Shown here: positions 1 to 9,371 of the stretch, piece after piece | How the letters are laid out: every line of letters starts with the position of its first letter | How positions within the stretch are numbered: position 1 is the stretch's first letter | Source: Intoshia linei | Lineage: Eukaryota > Orthonectida > Rhopaluridae | Direction: 5' to 3' | DNA: 28,665 nucleotides | NCBI GenBank assembly: GCA_001642005.1 | Contig: LWCA01000405.1 | Location: 1 to 28,665, forward strand | The notes under the pieces: generated by a model | Seen by the model: only the letters and a program-made list of their open reading frames with translations | The model's database searches: none | Told to the model about the DNA's origin: nothing | Position numbers and translations under genes: made by a program

Positions 1-1769
1 GCAAATTGAATATTTTCAAAATATTCATATAGTGGAAGGGTGTACTTTTGATATGAAAATTTATTCACACCCCTAGTGGTGATAGTACATAAAATTGCAT
101 CAGAAAAAGTGAAAAAGTTAAGCATGTCAAAATTATGATGACCAATGAGATCTGCAACTGTGTTTTTAATTTATAGGCAATAAACAATAGATTAAAGAAT
201 TTATAGATGTCCCAATTTAAAAAATTTTTTATAGAACCCTACAATTTCCATCTAGTTGACTCTTCATGACCCTCCTACGATCACTAGTATTATTATATTA
301 ATATACATAGAACTCTACAAATACATTTCATAGGTCCAGGGTACATATGGTTATTTAGATCTAATAAAATTAGAACAATTAATGTAAATTAAAATATGCA
401 ATCAAAATTCATATCAAACTATTTTCCCGAAAAATGTTGATAATATAAATGTAACCTGAAAATGTCCATTTGTTTTTCATTCTTATAAAAAAGGCTTTGC
501 CAAATCTAATAGGTCTGTCATAATTAAATTATAAAAAATTTCAGTGACAAAATAATAACAATGTTTTATGGTTTCAACATTAATTTTCAAAAGATAACAC
601 GTAATCTGATTCAAAAGACATTGACATTTAAAATTACCAAAATGTCGTCAAAAATTTGAAAATGTACAAAATTAATATAAATATGTCACTAAAACATTCC
701 CATCAAAACTAATATTTTGCTATATTCATATTACAAATATACGACATTGTAAACATAAATCTGTGCGACATGATCCAAATATGATATAATCCTAAGTTCG
801 TGTTCTTATTTTTATATAGTCTTATTGTTGTAATTACCAAATATTGATAGTTTTTTGTTTGAATATTATATTTGAGTTCCAATAATAAAATAAATATAGT
901 TTGTGATTACATTGGAGAACCTATACACCTAGATCAGTTGTTTCCGGTTAAAATTCGGGACCCAATTTCAAAAAATGACATCAGAAAAGTTTAAAAAATG
1001 TACGTTTCATTTGTTTCTTTGTAATTAATTATCATCATATCATTGAGAGATAATACGATAACGGAATTAAGTTTGTAAGTGTATTAAAAGTAGTAAATAA
1101 TACTAAAAAAACTAATTCATCTGATAAACCACCAGTTATACCGGTTTGAACCGAAAAGTCATGGTCCTAATCAACAAACACTGATTTAGATGTATAATTT
1201 TCATATAATTTAAAAACGAGAACAGTTTGAATACATTGTGACGTTCTAACGCAAATTGTTTCATTACAATGGGGTAGCTTCAGTCTAAGGGTTGATAAGC
1301 CGTAGTTGGTTAAATTTTGTCATCCTTACTTACATCAATTATTTAGTTAAAAATGTATGTCTCATTTTCAGAAATTGAGTCATTAAAGGTCAAAAACCCC
1401 AACTGTCCTTTTTTTATAAATTCCAACCCGTCCCAGAATTATAAAAAATACACAATCTGATAAAAAGTTTAAATTCATCAACATTATGATGATTTTCAAT
1501 TTCAAAATCTTATATTTTCACGATCAAAACCACAAATTACCCTTTTTTTAAAAAATAAAAACAGTCCTAGAATATTAAAAAACAATACAGATGATAGTTT
1601 TATCCAGTTAACACACAAAAAATTTCAATCTGATAAAGTGACAGTGAAAAGTAGCATTTTTAAGTTAGATTTTTTTTGGTAAAATTAAAAAAAGTCCGCC
1701 CTTGGCAGAGCTAGGTGCTGATTGTACGTCGTACATAAAAATTAATCTAGTTAATAAATAAAAATATAC
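1..1769 (-). other. Intron of the ORP9-like gene (left part, no exon seen)
   Basis: This stretch lies downstream, on the minus strand, of the last ORP9 exon found, so it should be intron. I looked on the minus strand for the conserved sterol-binding (ORD) region of oxysterol-binding proteins and saw none; the sequence is AT-rich with frequent stops on both strands. The only recognisable content is one copy of a dispersed repeat at about 1368-1762. The rest of the gene presumably lies beyond the left edge. Confidence 0.6.
1368..1762 (+). repeat. Dispersed modular repeat, copy 1
   Basis: Closely matches the reverse complement of about 27130-27620 and, more loosely, 4650-5045 and 13150-13355. 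It is built of modules that open with AAAACCCCAA, run through a poly-T/poly-A stretch and close with GTCCTAGAATT. It then continues with TCCAGTTAACACAC and TTTCAATCTGATAAAGTGAC and ends with GGCAGAGCTAGGTGCTG. No coding capacity or clear terminal inverted repeats are visible, so I cannot assign it to a transposon class. Confidence 0.85.
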
Positions 1770-3292
1770 TGATCAATTGCGTCAAAAAATTCATCCTCGG
1801 TACTACATAAACTGTGTTGCATGCTGTGATATGACCCATGATCGTTTATCTTTATTTCTATAATTTTCATATACTTAAATAGTACATTAGATAAAAACTT
1901 TTTCTATACAATGTCATTTAATTTCAACATCTCACATCATTTCCCAGTATTTCAATATAGTAAATTTGATTCGGTACTATTAAAAATACTTTCATATTAC
2001 TGTTAAATTTTTGCAGAGTGGGGCGTTGATAAATTTTTGGCTTGTAAAACGGGTTATTTATTATTATATTACATTTGATCACTGAGATAAATAATTAATT
2101 TATTCTATTGACTTGGAAAACATTTGTAATTCTTAATAAATCAAAAAAAAATTTTCTAAATTCTTAAATGCATATTATAATAATTATTGGCCGTAGTCCA
2201 AAATCTTTTTGGTTGTTGTATACAAAAAATGTGAGAAAAACTGATTTAGATTATCAAATTTAAATGTATCAACTTTCCAAAATTAATTACATCAATATTA
2301 TCAATAAGTGGTAATATACATCACTTTCAATGTTGATTATAATTAACAGACATGTATAAATTAAAATAATAATATATTGACCTTCAGGATATTTTAATAT
2401 AAAAAGTATAATTTTATTTTGATTTTTTAGGAACACTTCAAAAATTTTAAGACACATTATGCATATTAAAAATCAATAAGGTTAAAAACTTTTAAAATCG
2501 ACCTGAATAAAACATGCTCAGGATACATTACATTTGATAAAAAAGAAATTACAATCGATGATATAATTATCAATATAATGAATATAAAAATAAATATAAA
2601 ACTTACTTTTCGTCGTATCTAAATGAAACATATAATAAAAATATTAAAACTCGAAAGAAAAATTAAATAGCAATTACCTTCTTGATTTTCTTCAGTTTCC
2701 GGAGTTATAGAATTCGAATTTGAAGAAGCTGAAGAAACGTTGAAGGAATGAACAGAACCGGCAACATTATCATTAGAATTTGAATAGCTTTCATAACCCG
2801 CAATATCTTAAATAAATAATAATTTTGAAAAAATTAAAATTTTTAGAAAAAAACTAAATCTTACTTAAATTGGACAAAGGTATAAAGGATTCCCTTGGAC
2901 AGACAACGTTTTGCTATAATTACAGTACATAAATAATTATTTGTAAAAATAAAATTTTATAATTTTATTAAGCATACCTTTGATATTTGTAATAATATAA
3001 TACAGGTAGTGGTGCTTTCTATGAAAACCTAAAAATAATAGTAAAATAGAATATTGAAATTACATCTATTTTTTTAATTAAATTTTCAAATATTTTTCTA
3101 CGTTCCAGAGCGATGAGTGTAGTGGACGTTATATCATGAATACGTTTAATCAAATTCTACACAAATAAAATAATTAAACAAATTAATGAAATGTACTTTT
3201 TTCTTTTCAGTCAACAAAGTCAGATAGGAATCAGCTTCACACATGCGACGGTAGAATATTTCAATATTTTCATTTTTTTGTGAATTATGCAT
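1770..3292 (-). CDS. OSBPL9: Oxysterol-binding protein-related protein 9-like, N-terminal part (no PH domain seen)
   Basis: Family role: ORP9 proteins transfer lipid (cholesterol/PI4P, phosphatidylserine) at membrane contact sites. Exons on the minus strand in transcript order: 3197-3292, 3064-3156, 2978-3028, 2865-2913, 2678-2806, microexon 2607-2618, 1770-1857; phases match at every junction. The evidence is similarity to the ORP9 segment after the PH domain: EADSYLTLLTEKKK, then CIILLQISKQ (ORP9 has a CIVLLQIAK-like string), and the acidic motif STEDEFFDAID matching the SSEDEFYDADE-like motif ahead of the ORD. The frame is closed by a stop just upstream of the ATG at 3292, so the protein resembles the short, PH-less ORP9 isoform. 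About 170 residues are recovered; the lipid-binding ORD lies off the left edge. Alternative: unseen upstream PH exons, unlikely because POP1 begins 95 bp away. Confidence 0.82.
2607..2618 (-). other. Candidate 12-nt microexon of the ORP9-like gene
   Basis: On the minus strand a good acceptor (TATATGTTTCATTTAG) and a strong donor (GTAAGTTTT) enclose only 12 nt. Inclusion adds four codons (about DTTK) and keeps phase 1. The flanking exons (2678-2806 and 1770-1857) also join in frame without it, so it could be a cassette exon. It lies in the low-complexity Ser/Asn/Glu linker ahead of the acidic motif. Confidence 0.5.
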
Positions 3293-3387
3293 TGAAAATA
3301 TGATTTAATATAAAATAAACTTTACTTTGTAAATTTTTAACTAATGAACCAATATGTATTTTGCCCATTTAAAAGAAGCATAACTTG
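3293..3387. promoter_or_regulatory. Shared 95-bp divergent promoter region, ORP9-like / POP1
   Basis: Only 95 bp separate the ATG of the ORP9-like gene (minus, 3292) from the ATG of POP1 (plus, 3388). This must hold both 5' UTRs and probably a bidirectional core promoter. A CCAAT pentamer lies at 3349-3353 and a TATA-like run (AATATAAAATAAA) near 3307-3319. POP1 has an in-frame stop at 3370-3372, which supports the chosen start. Transcription start sites cannot be read from sequence alone. Confidence 0.5.
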
Positions 3388-6300
3388 ATGGAAGTGAACG
3401 ATTTGAATGTAAAAGGATTTGTAGAAAGTCGTATTAAAGAATTGAAGGAAATGGTAACATATGTGGAAACTAGAACCGGAATGCAAGGTGTTTTGCAACG
3501 CTTACCAAAATTTAGTCGTCGTCGTGCTGCAAGTCATAATTCAAAACGTATTCCCAGGTATTTAAGAAATCGGTGTATGAATGACACAAATATTCCTAAA
3601 TCACGATATCATCGCCGACGCCATTGTAATTTGAAAAACATACACAATAATTTTGATTCCAAAGTAAAATGGATCGAAAGCCACATTTGGCATGCAAAAA
3701 GGTTTAAAATGGAGATTTTGTGGGATTATAAGATTCCCGTTAAATGCAACGATAAAACTTTTAGAAAAAATAAAAGATCTTTAGATAATTATGCGGCTAT
3801 TTCGGTATTTTTAATAAAATTTTAAATTTAAACCATTTTTAGGATATTTCCTATTATGAATTAATTGAAGTTGCTTGTTCTACCTCTTCGATAATATTTA
3901 ATTTTGATTTATTTTTTCATAACTTTGAATTTATTCCACAAAAAATGCAAACTTATGTGATATTTAACCATTTAACAAAAAACCCTATTGGGCCTGTTCA
4001 AATAATGTGTCGTTATTCCAAGAATGTTAAAGATAATGTTGTATGGATTTGGTGTCATCCTAGTATTACTAAGATTGTTTTTTCTACAATTTCAAACAGA
4101 TTAAATTCACCTGAAACATCAAAAAATTTATTAAAAAAAAATATGATGGAAAAGTTTTCCCAAGCTGTTTTCAGTTCAAATAATTTCTTATTTGAAACAT
4201 CGCATATGGATTGTGTTAGGTTGATTAATAATAGACCTTCCATTCTGAGAATACTTGGACCAATGTCTTCTAATTTACTATATTCTATGCTTCAAAATAT
4301 CAATACTGGTAAATCTGAAAATTTTGCAAATTCGGATTGGACAACTTGGAATATGTTTAATCAAAGCGGTGGAAATGTTTTTAAGGATAAACATATTTTG
4401 TCTTTATCAACTTTATGCCCTATTCCTCAATATTCAAATGTCAATAAATTTTGGAGAAAAAACACTAAATGTATTTATTATTGGTTTTTTTCTTTTAAAT
4501 GTATAGTCTAAGGAGGTGTAACGGGTCCGTCCATCCTATTATTTTCAAATCGACCCATATAACGATTTGTCTTTTCTTACTATAACTTTGAATTTAAGTG
4601 AAAAATGAAATAAAATTTGAATTATAATTGCAATTGTTGTAATACATATTCCTGTTAAATGGAACCCAAAACCCGAGATTACCCATTTTTTAAAAAATCA
4701 TAATAGTACTAAAATTTAAAAAAATTTCAGTTGATACAGCTATATCCAGTCAACAAACATAAAAAATTTCAATCACAAAATTATTTTTAAAATTCTTTAC
4801 ATAAATGTTAACAAAATTAAATTAACTGGGAATAATTCACTTTAAATTAAAAGGTAATGTGAATTGACGGGTCCATGGTTAAACAAGTTTAGGAAACATT
4901 CCTATAAAGGATTGATAATAGTTAATGTAACATTTTTAAGTAAGATTTTATTATTGAATTTATTTTTTGGGTGGAATTATAAAACTACGTTTTCGACGGA
5001 GCTAGGATGCTGTTTTTACGAATTACATAACAGGCATTACTTTATATAAGTAAGGATAATTAAAATTTAGAAATATCTGGTTTTTAAAAATAGTAACACC
5101 GGTAAATTTGCATCATATTTCTTTAAATTAATTTTAAATATAATTACATCTACATATAATTATTTTTAAACTGTATCATTATTTGTTTGAGACTAGCACA
5201 GTTGATTACCCTATTTAATATCAAAGTTGTCATTTTATATAGTTAATTGAGAATTAAATAAAATTAAATTGTATTCATTATTATACAAATTTAGCTTATG
5301 CTCATACTTGTGATATACAAATGTACCAAGGAAAAGCCGATCAAATAGAACAGAGTGATTTGTGGAATTATGATAAAAGAGACACACTTTTCAAAACTTT
5401 TTCTAAAGGTATTTTTTAAAGAGAATATTCTTAAACCCAACCATTTTTACTTAAACCCATCATTTTTACCAATCCTGAACGGCAAAACCCACTTTTATAA
5501 ACTCTTTAGGAAAGAAGTTTAGTCTTGCCAACCCTAAAATTAAAAAATCAGTTGTACCAAACCTTTATGGAAAATTACAGTTTAACAACCCTAAAAGGAA
5601 AAATGCAGTATAGGTTTAACGTTTTAGTATGGGTAAAAGCAGATTTTTGCCTAAAGAGTTGATAAAACTGATTTTTTCACTGAAGGGTTATTAAATTTTG
5701 ATTTTTAGTAAAAATGGTTAAATTTAAGTAGACATTGTTTTTTAAAATATTTATATTACAATTTCAGATTTACATTGTATTGTCATTAGTGCTGGCAATC
5801 GATATATATTTTCGATAAATGTATCGATTAATTGATTTAAATTAAAATTTCTATCATTTAATCTTGAGAAAAATTCTTTCAAAATAGCATATTAAATTAT
5901 TATAATGTACAGGTCTCCCTCGATTAACGCGGTATTTTTTTTTGTGTTAATTCTTCAATGGTGTTCATCTTTCACATAGTGAAAAATGAATTTAACGCGA
6001 ATTTTAAAATTAAGATATGCTGGCATTATAAATCGGGTTAATCGAGGGAGACCTGTACATTATAATAATTTAGTTTAGATTTTTTAATTTTTTATCGATA
6101 AATTTTATTTGTATTGATTGCCAGCAATACAATGGTCACTTTGGGAGGGTTTTAGATTAATGACAATAATTAATTCAGTATGATGATTTATTCATATTAT
6201 GAGATTACTTTAATAATTAATCATGATTTTAAATAGTTTAATGTGGTCAATATAATCAATTTAACCCTTACGAGACAATTGCATGTATAGATGCCAAAAA

Positions 6301-8919
6301 CTACACTCATAAATTTACATTGGTTTGTATACAAACCATAATAAGGCGGTATCAATATAAATTATGAACAAATTACTGCTCATTAGTGATTGTGATTTCC
6401 CGGGAAATGACAATAATCGAGAACCGGGAATTTAAAAATTAAATTTCTCGGGTCCCGGGAATTTCCCGGGAAAAATAAAAATTTTAGAGACCTAAATTTT
6501 AGAAACAAAAAGAATAAATTTCTTGATGAATTTAAAAATTAATGAAATAACAAGAATCTAGATTGAAATTTCAAATTTAATTATTAAAAAATTTATTTAT
6601 TTTAGATTGTTCAAAAAGTCTTTCAAAACACACATAATATTGATAGATTGGTCTTTTAAACGGGTTCTACTTTTTGTAACGAATTAGAAGCATTAGAGAC
6701 ATTTCTTTCATTTTGTGTTGACGTAGGTTGAACGGTCATAAGGGCTTCCTTTAATTTTAAAAATCTTTATGATAGCGTTCCAGTTCATAACAACTCATAA
6801 CATTTTTCAAAATAATATTGGAAAAAAAGGATAATTCCCTTAAACGTTAGTAATTTGTGGATGAAATAAGAGATTTTTAAAAAAAATATTAGAAAAAGGA
6901 TATTTTTCTATTAAGGGCTGGATAATTAGATTTTTTATTTGTGGTTTGATGAAGTGGATTTTTTTCATAAGATTTCGTAAAATCGGATTTTTGAAAAGAA
7001 TATCGATGTAAGACAATTTTTCCATTAGGGCTTCAAATGATATTTTTGATAAAATTTTATTAGTGGTGGGATTTTTGAAATGGTAAATTTTAATTATTAT
7101 AATATAATCATATTTTAAGTAATAACAAACAAATCAAATACAGGTATGTCTTAATTTTTTTGGGAAATCCCGGGAATTTTGTCCCGGCACAATCACTACT
7201 GCTCATACAATAACATGTAATATGCATAAAAATTAATTTATTATCAATGTTTACTTTGTGGCAACAATAAAATAAATTATATTCTAATAAAATACAATCA
7301 CGCGACAGTTTGTAATTACGTGTCATAAATTAAATATATTTTATTGCTAATTCTAAGCCAAATTTAAGTTGTTCACTTACAAATCAATGACATTTGAAAT
7401 TTCTGAATTTTAAGCTTTAAATTTTAGTGTTTTTTAACATTGCAAAAGTTAAATTTTTTGCTTTTAATTTTGAAAATCAGCATAGTCTTGTAAGGGTTAA
7501 TATTAATCGAGAGTCTCGATTCGAGACACTTGGACAATATCGAAAAGAATAATATAATATTTTATTTCTATTGGCTGCAATTTTATTTATCAAATAAGTG
7601 CATTATTGAATCTTCAAAATGTTTTAGAATTTTTTATTTAGAACCAGGTTTCGTAACTTTTTAGTCCCCTTAAATAAATACAAAATAAATCATTTTAAAT
7701 TAGATTGCTTTTTAATTTTTTTGCGTATTATTTGAGTTTCATGTCTTGATTTGAAATAATATTATTCAATTCTGGTCAATTTTATTTCTTTCAGTGATAA
7801 TATTCTGTAACATTATCAATAATTCGAGTCCTGCAGAAATCAGAATTTTTTTATCAGTTATTTATAAAACATTTTTTAAATATACGGTAAATAAAATAAC
7901 ACAGACATTCAATTTTATATAAATAAAGGATTCTCAAATTTATTCGTTTGCCGCGAAAGTTATTTTTATATAATGGGTTTCGTATGTCTTAAATTTTGGG
8001 ATACTCTTGTAAGATATTGATGATATTTAATTTAGATAATAAAATAAAGATTCCTATTTTGCTTTGCCGAATAGCACCAGATTCAAATTTCGACAAATCT
8101 AATGATTTTACAAGTATCGATTCAAAAACTCATCAAGGATGGGACTTGATTATTCCTAAAGGCTATTTGATGCAATTTTTACTGACACTTGTGTATAAGG
8201 GCGTGTCAGTTTTATCGATAAATGATTTATATACACACAATGCTGAAGTTGGTTTAATTTCATTTCCTTTGGATTATATTGACTGTGAATCTTATAAGGA
8301 TTATTCAAACGAAAAAATAAATTTGAAACAAAACGAATATAATGCTAAACCTGCTTCAAAACGTGTGAATTACCTCAAAAATGGATTTAACCACGCCTTT
8401 ACTGAACCGTGTTTAATGTGGAATAGTCTCAGCTCCCTGTTTGAAAAATTAAACGTAAATGAATTCAAATGGTTGAATTTGCCTTTTAAAGAAATTGAAC
8501 ATAGCTCTGTGTTGATTTTACGAGATTTCAAAGTAAAGCTGGAAATTGAATTTTTATTGAGTTTTAAAAAAAACTTTAAAACTGAATATACCAATATTGT
8601 GAAAAAATATATAAATAATAATTCTTTTATACCTGTAAAAATAGTGCAAACTAAAGGAAAAGTTATGGAAACTGGTGCATTTGTCTGTGTACATGATTTT
8701 TACCCAACTGAATGTGAATTTTATACTATGGATGATATTGAGAAAGATTTATTTAAAAATGGTGTAATTGGATTTGTAACCAATCCCACATATTCTTTGA
8801 AACATTCTAGATCAATAGCAATTGCATTTGTCAATATTAGAGCACTTATTATTTGTTTAATTCGTAAATTATGTAATTTAAAATTTAATTATCCTAACTG
8901 TTCGTGGATTAATGTGTAA
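3388..8919 (+). CDS. POP1: Ribonuclease P/MRP subunit POP1
   Basis: POP1 is the large protein scaffold of RNase P (tRNA 5' maturation) and RNase MRP (rRNA processing) in the nucleus/nucleolus. Exons: 3388-3804, 3843-4470, 5295-5408, 8036-8919; phases 0, 1 and 1 agree and give 680 residues. The POP1 N-terminal domain is clear: LPKFSRRRAASHNSKR at about residues 39-54 and WIESHIWHAKRF at 95-106, continuing across intron 1 into DISYYELIE. SDLWN and then IPILLCRIAPD with HQGWDLIIPKG and KPASKRVNY (exon 4) form the POPLD domain, and VIGFVTNPTYSL matches the C-terminal family motif. An ATG at 7996, upstream of exon 4, is inside the intron and is not the start. The protein is shorter than vertebrate POP1 (about 1000 residues), mainly lacking the N-terminal extension and the linker between POPLD and the C-terminus. 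Intron 1 is 38 nt and intron 3 is 2,627 nt. Confidence 0.96.
4650..5045 (+). repeat. Dispersed modular repeat, copy 2 (in POP1 intron 2)
   Basis: Degenerate copy of the repeat at 1368-1762, same orientation. It retains one AAAACCCGAGATTACCC module, the TATATCCAGTCAACAAAC and AAAAATTTCAAT segments, and the terminal GGAGCTAGGATGCTGTTTTT with ACATAACAGGC. The last block matches the 27130-27620 copy better than copy 1. An open frame from about 4864 to 5049 is simply this repeat and has no protein resemblance. Confidence 0.7.
5430..5728. mobile_element. Candidate small inverted-repeat element (POP1 intron 3)
   Basis: The ends carry AACCATTTTTACT at 5439-5451 and its exact reverse complement at 5707-5719. 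The match extends outward imperfectly (CTTAAAccc versus CTTAAATTT). The interior is non-coding, with repeated AACCC/AGGGTT blocks. Size and structure fit a MITE, but I cannot define a target duplication. Confidence 0.45.
5787..6129. mobile_element. Outer inverted-repeat element hosting a Tigger-like insertion
   Basis: TGCTGGCAATC at 5790-5800 is matched in reverse complement by GATTGCCAGCA at 6116-6126. Inside these, both arms carry ATCGATAAA-type blocks and then AAATTATTATAATG in inverted orientation, converging on 5908/6057. The outermost bases (TAGTGCTGGC and GCCAGCAATA) resemble hAT termini, but the 8 bp on each side (ATTGTCAT, CAATGGTC) are not a convincing duplication. The element is therefore a palindromic MITE of uncertain class. 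Confidence 0.55.
5910..6055. mobile_element. 146-bp Tigger/pogo-like MITE with TA duplication
   Basis: Terminal inverted repeats CAGGTCTCCCTCGATTAAC are identical for 19 bp at both ends and flanked by TA (5908-5909 and 6056-6057). The TIR style, with CCTCGNTTAACGCGG, is that of pogo/Tigger elements of the Tc1/mariner superfamily, and TA is that group's target. There is no room for a transposase, so it is non-autonomous. It sits at the exact centre of the outer inverted repeat at 5787-6129. Confidence 0.8.
6265..7496. mobile_element. piggyBac-type MITE, copy 1, interrupted by a hAT MITE
   Basis: The element is bounded by TTAA on both sides (6261-6264 and 7497-7500). It has inverted termini CCCTTACGAGAC and, at the right end in reverse complement, CCCTTACAAGAC (11 of 12 identical). 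TTAA target and CCCT-starting ends are the piggyBac signature. The interior (6265-6383 plus 7207-7496) matches 25507-26038, and no transposase is encoded. The middle, 6384-7198, is a later hAT insertion. A perfect palindrome GGTTTGTATACAAACC lies in the left part. Confidence 0.88.
6384..7198. mobile_element. 815-bp hAT-type MITE with 8-bp target duplication
   Basis: Inverted termini TAGTGATTGTG and CACAATCACTA are perfect over 11 bp and flanked by an exact 8 bp duplication CTGCTCAT (6376-6383 and 7199-7206). An 8 bp duplication with TAG-type ends identifies the hAT superfamily. Both subterminal regions carry clustered CCCGGGAA motifs, like the repeated transposase-binding sites of hAT elements. 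Open frames inside are short and repetitive, so the element is non-autonomous. The second piggyBac-type copy (25507-26038) shows the empty site. Confidence 0.92.
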
Positions 8920-9371
8920 TTTAGACATTTCAGAAACTGTAAAATTTGAAAAACTGTCATTTTTTGTAAAAAGTAAAAATTGGTCCAACAGTGTCGAAGC
9001 AAATTTGACTGTGATATAATTTGTAAATTAAATTTTATTATACGAACAAAACTGAAACTCGGTTTCTATTGATCCATTTGTTTTCTTATTCTTTTTGAAT
9101 ATATGTATTTGCCTGTTATGTTAAATTAAATTTTGTACATTTCAAATACTGCAAATAAGTAAATGTTATGTTTTACTTTTTATTTACATAGGGTTCAGCT
9201 TAATGTTACATTTAAAATGTATTGCTTCGTCAATTTGAATGCCTATTTAATAGATTAAAAAATTTTAGTGTCAATATGCTAAAATGACTATTTTTTATCT
9301 TAAAAGTATAATTATAATATTTTTATAATATTGCTTTTCGTGTATTTGAGGAATGTACAATATTTAATAAA
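8920..9371. other. Convergent 3' region between POP1 and liprin-beta
   Basis: Only 452 bp separate the POP1 stop (8917-8919) from the liprin-beta stop (complement of 9372-9374). No coding segment is visible. Possible poly(A) signals are AATAAA on the plus strand at 9366-9371 and AATAAA on the minus strand (TTTATT at 9179-9184). If both are used, the two transcripts overlap at their 3' ends. Confidence 0.5.

Noticed and set aside
4864-5049. 61-codon plus-strand open frame in POP1 intron 2
   Set aside because: It lies within dispersed repeat copy 2 and has no protein resemblance.
6840-7025. 61-codon minus-strand open frame as a transposase remnant
   Set aside because: It is low complexity and repetitive, lies inside the non-autonomous hAT element, and shows no transposase motif.
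7996-8035. ATG at 7996 as the start of a separate gene containing the POPLD domain
   Set aside because: The acceptor TATTTAATTTAG ending at 8035 joins exon 5295-5408 in phase 1 and yields continuous POP1 sequence; the residues before it match nothing in POP1.
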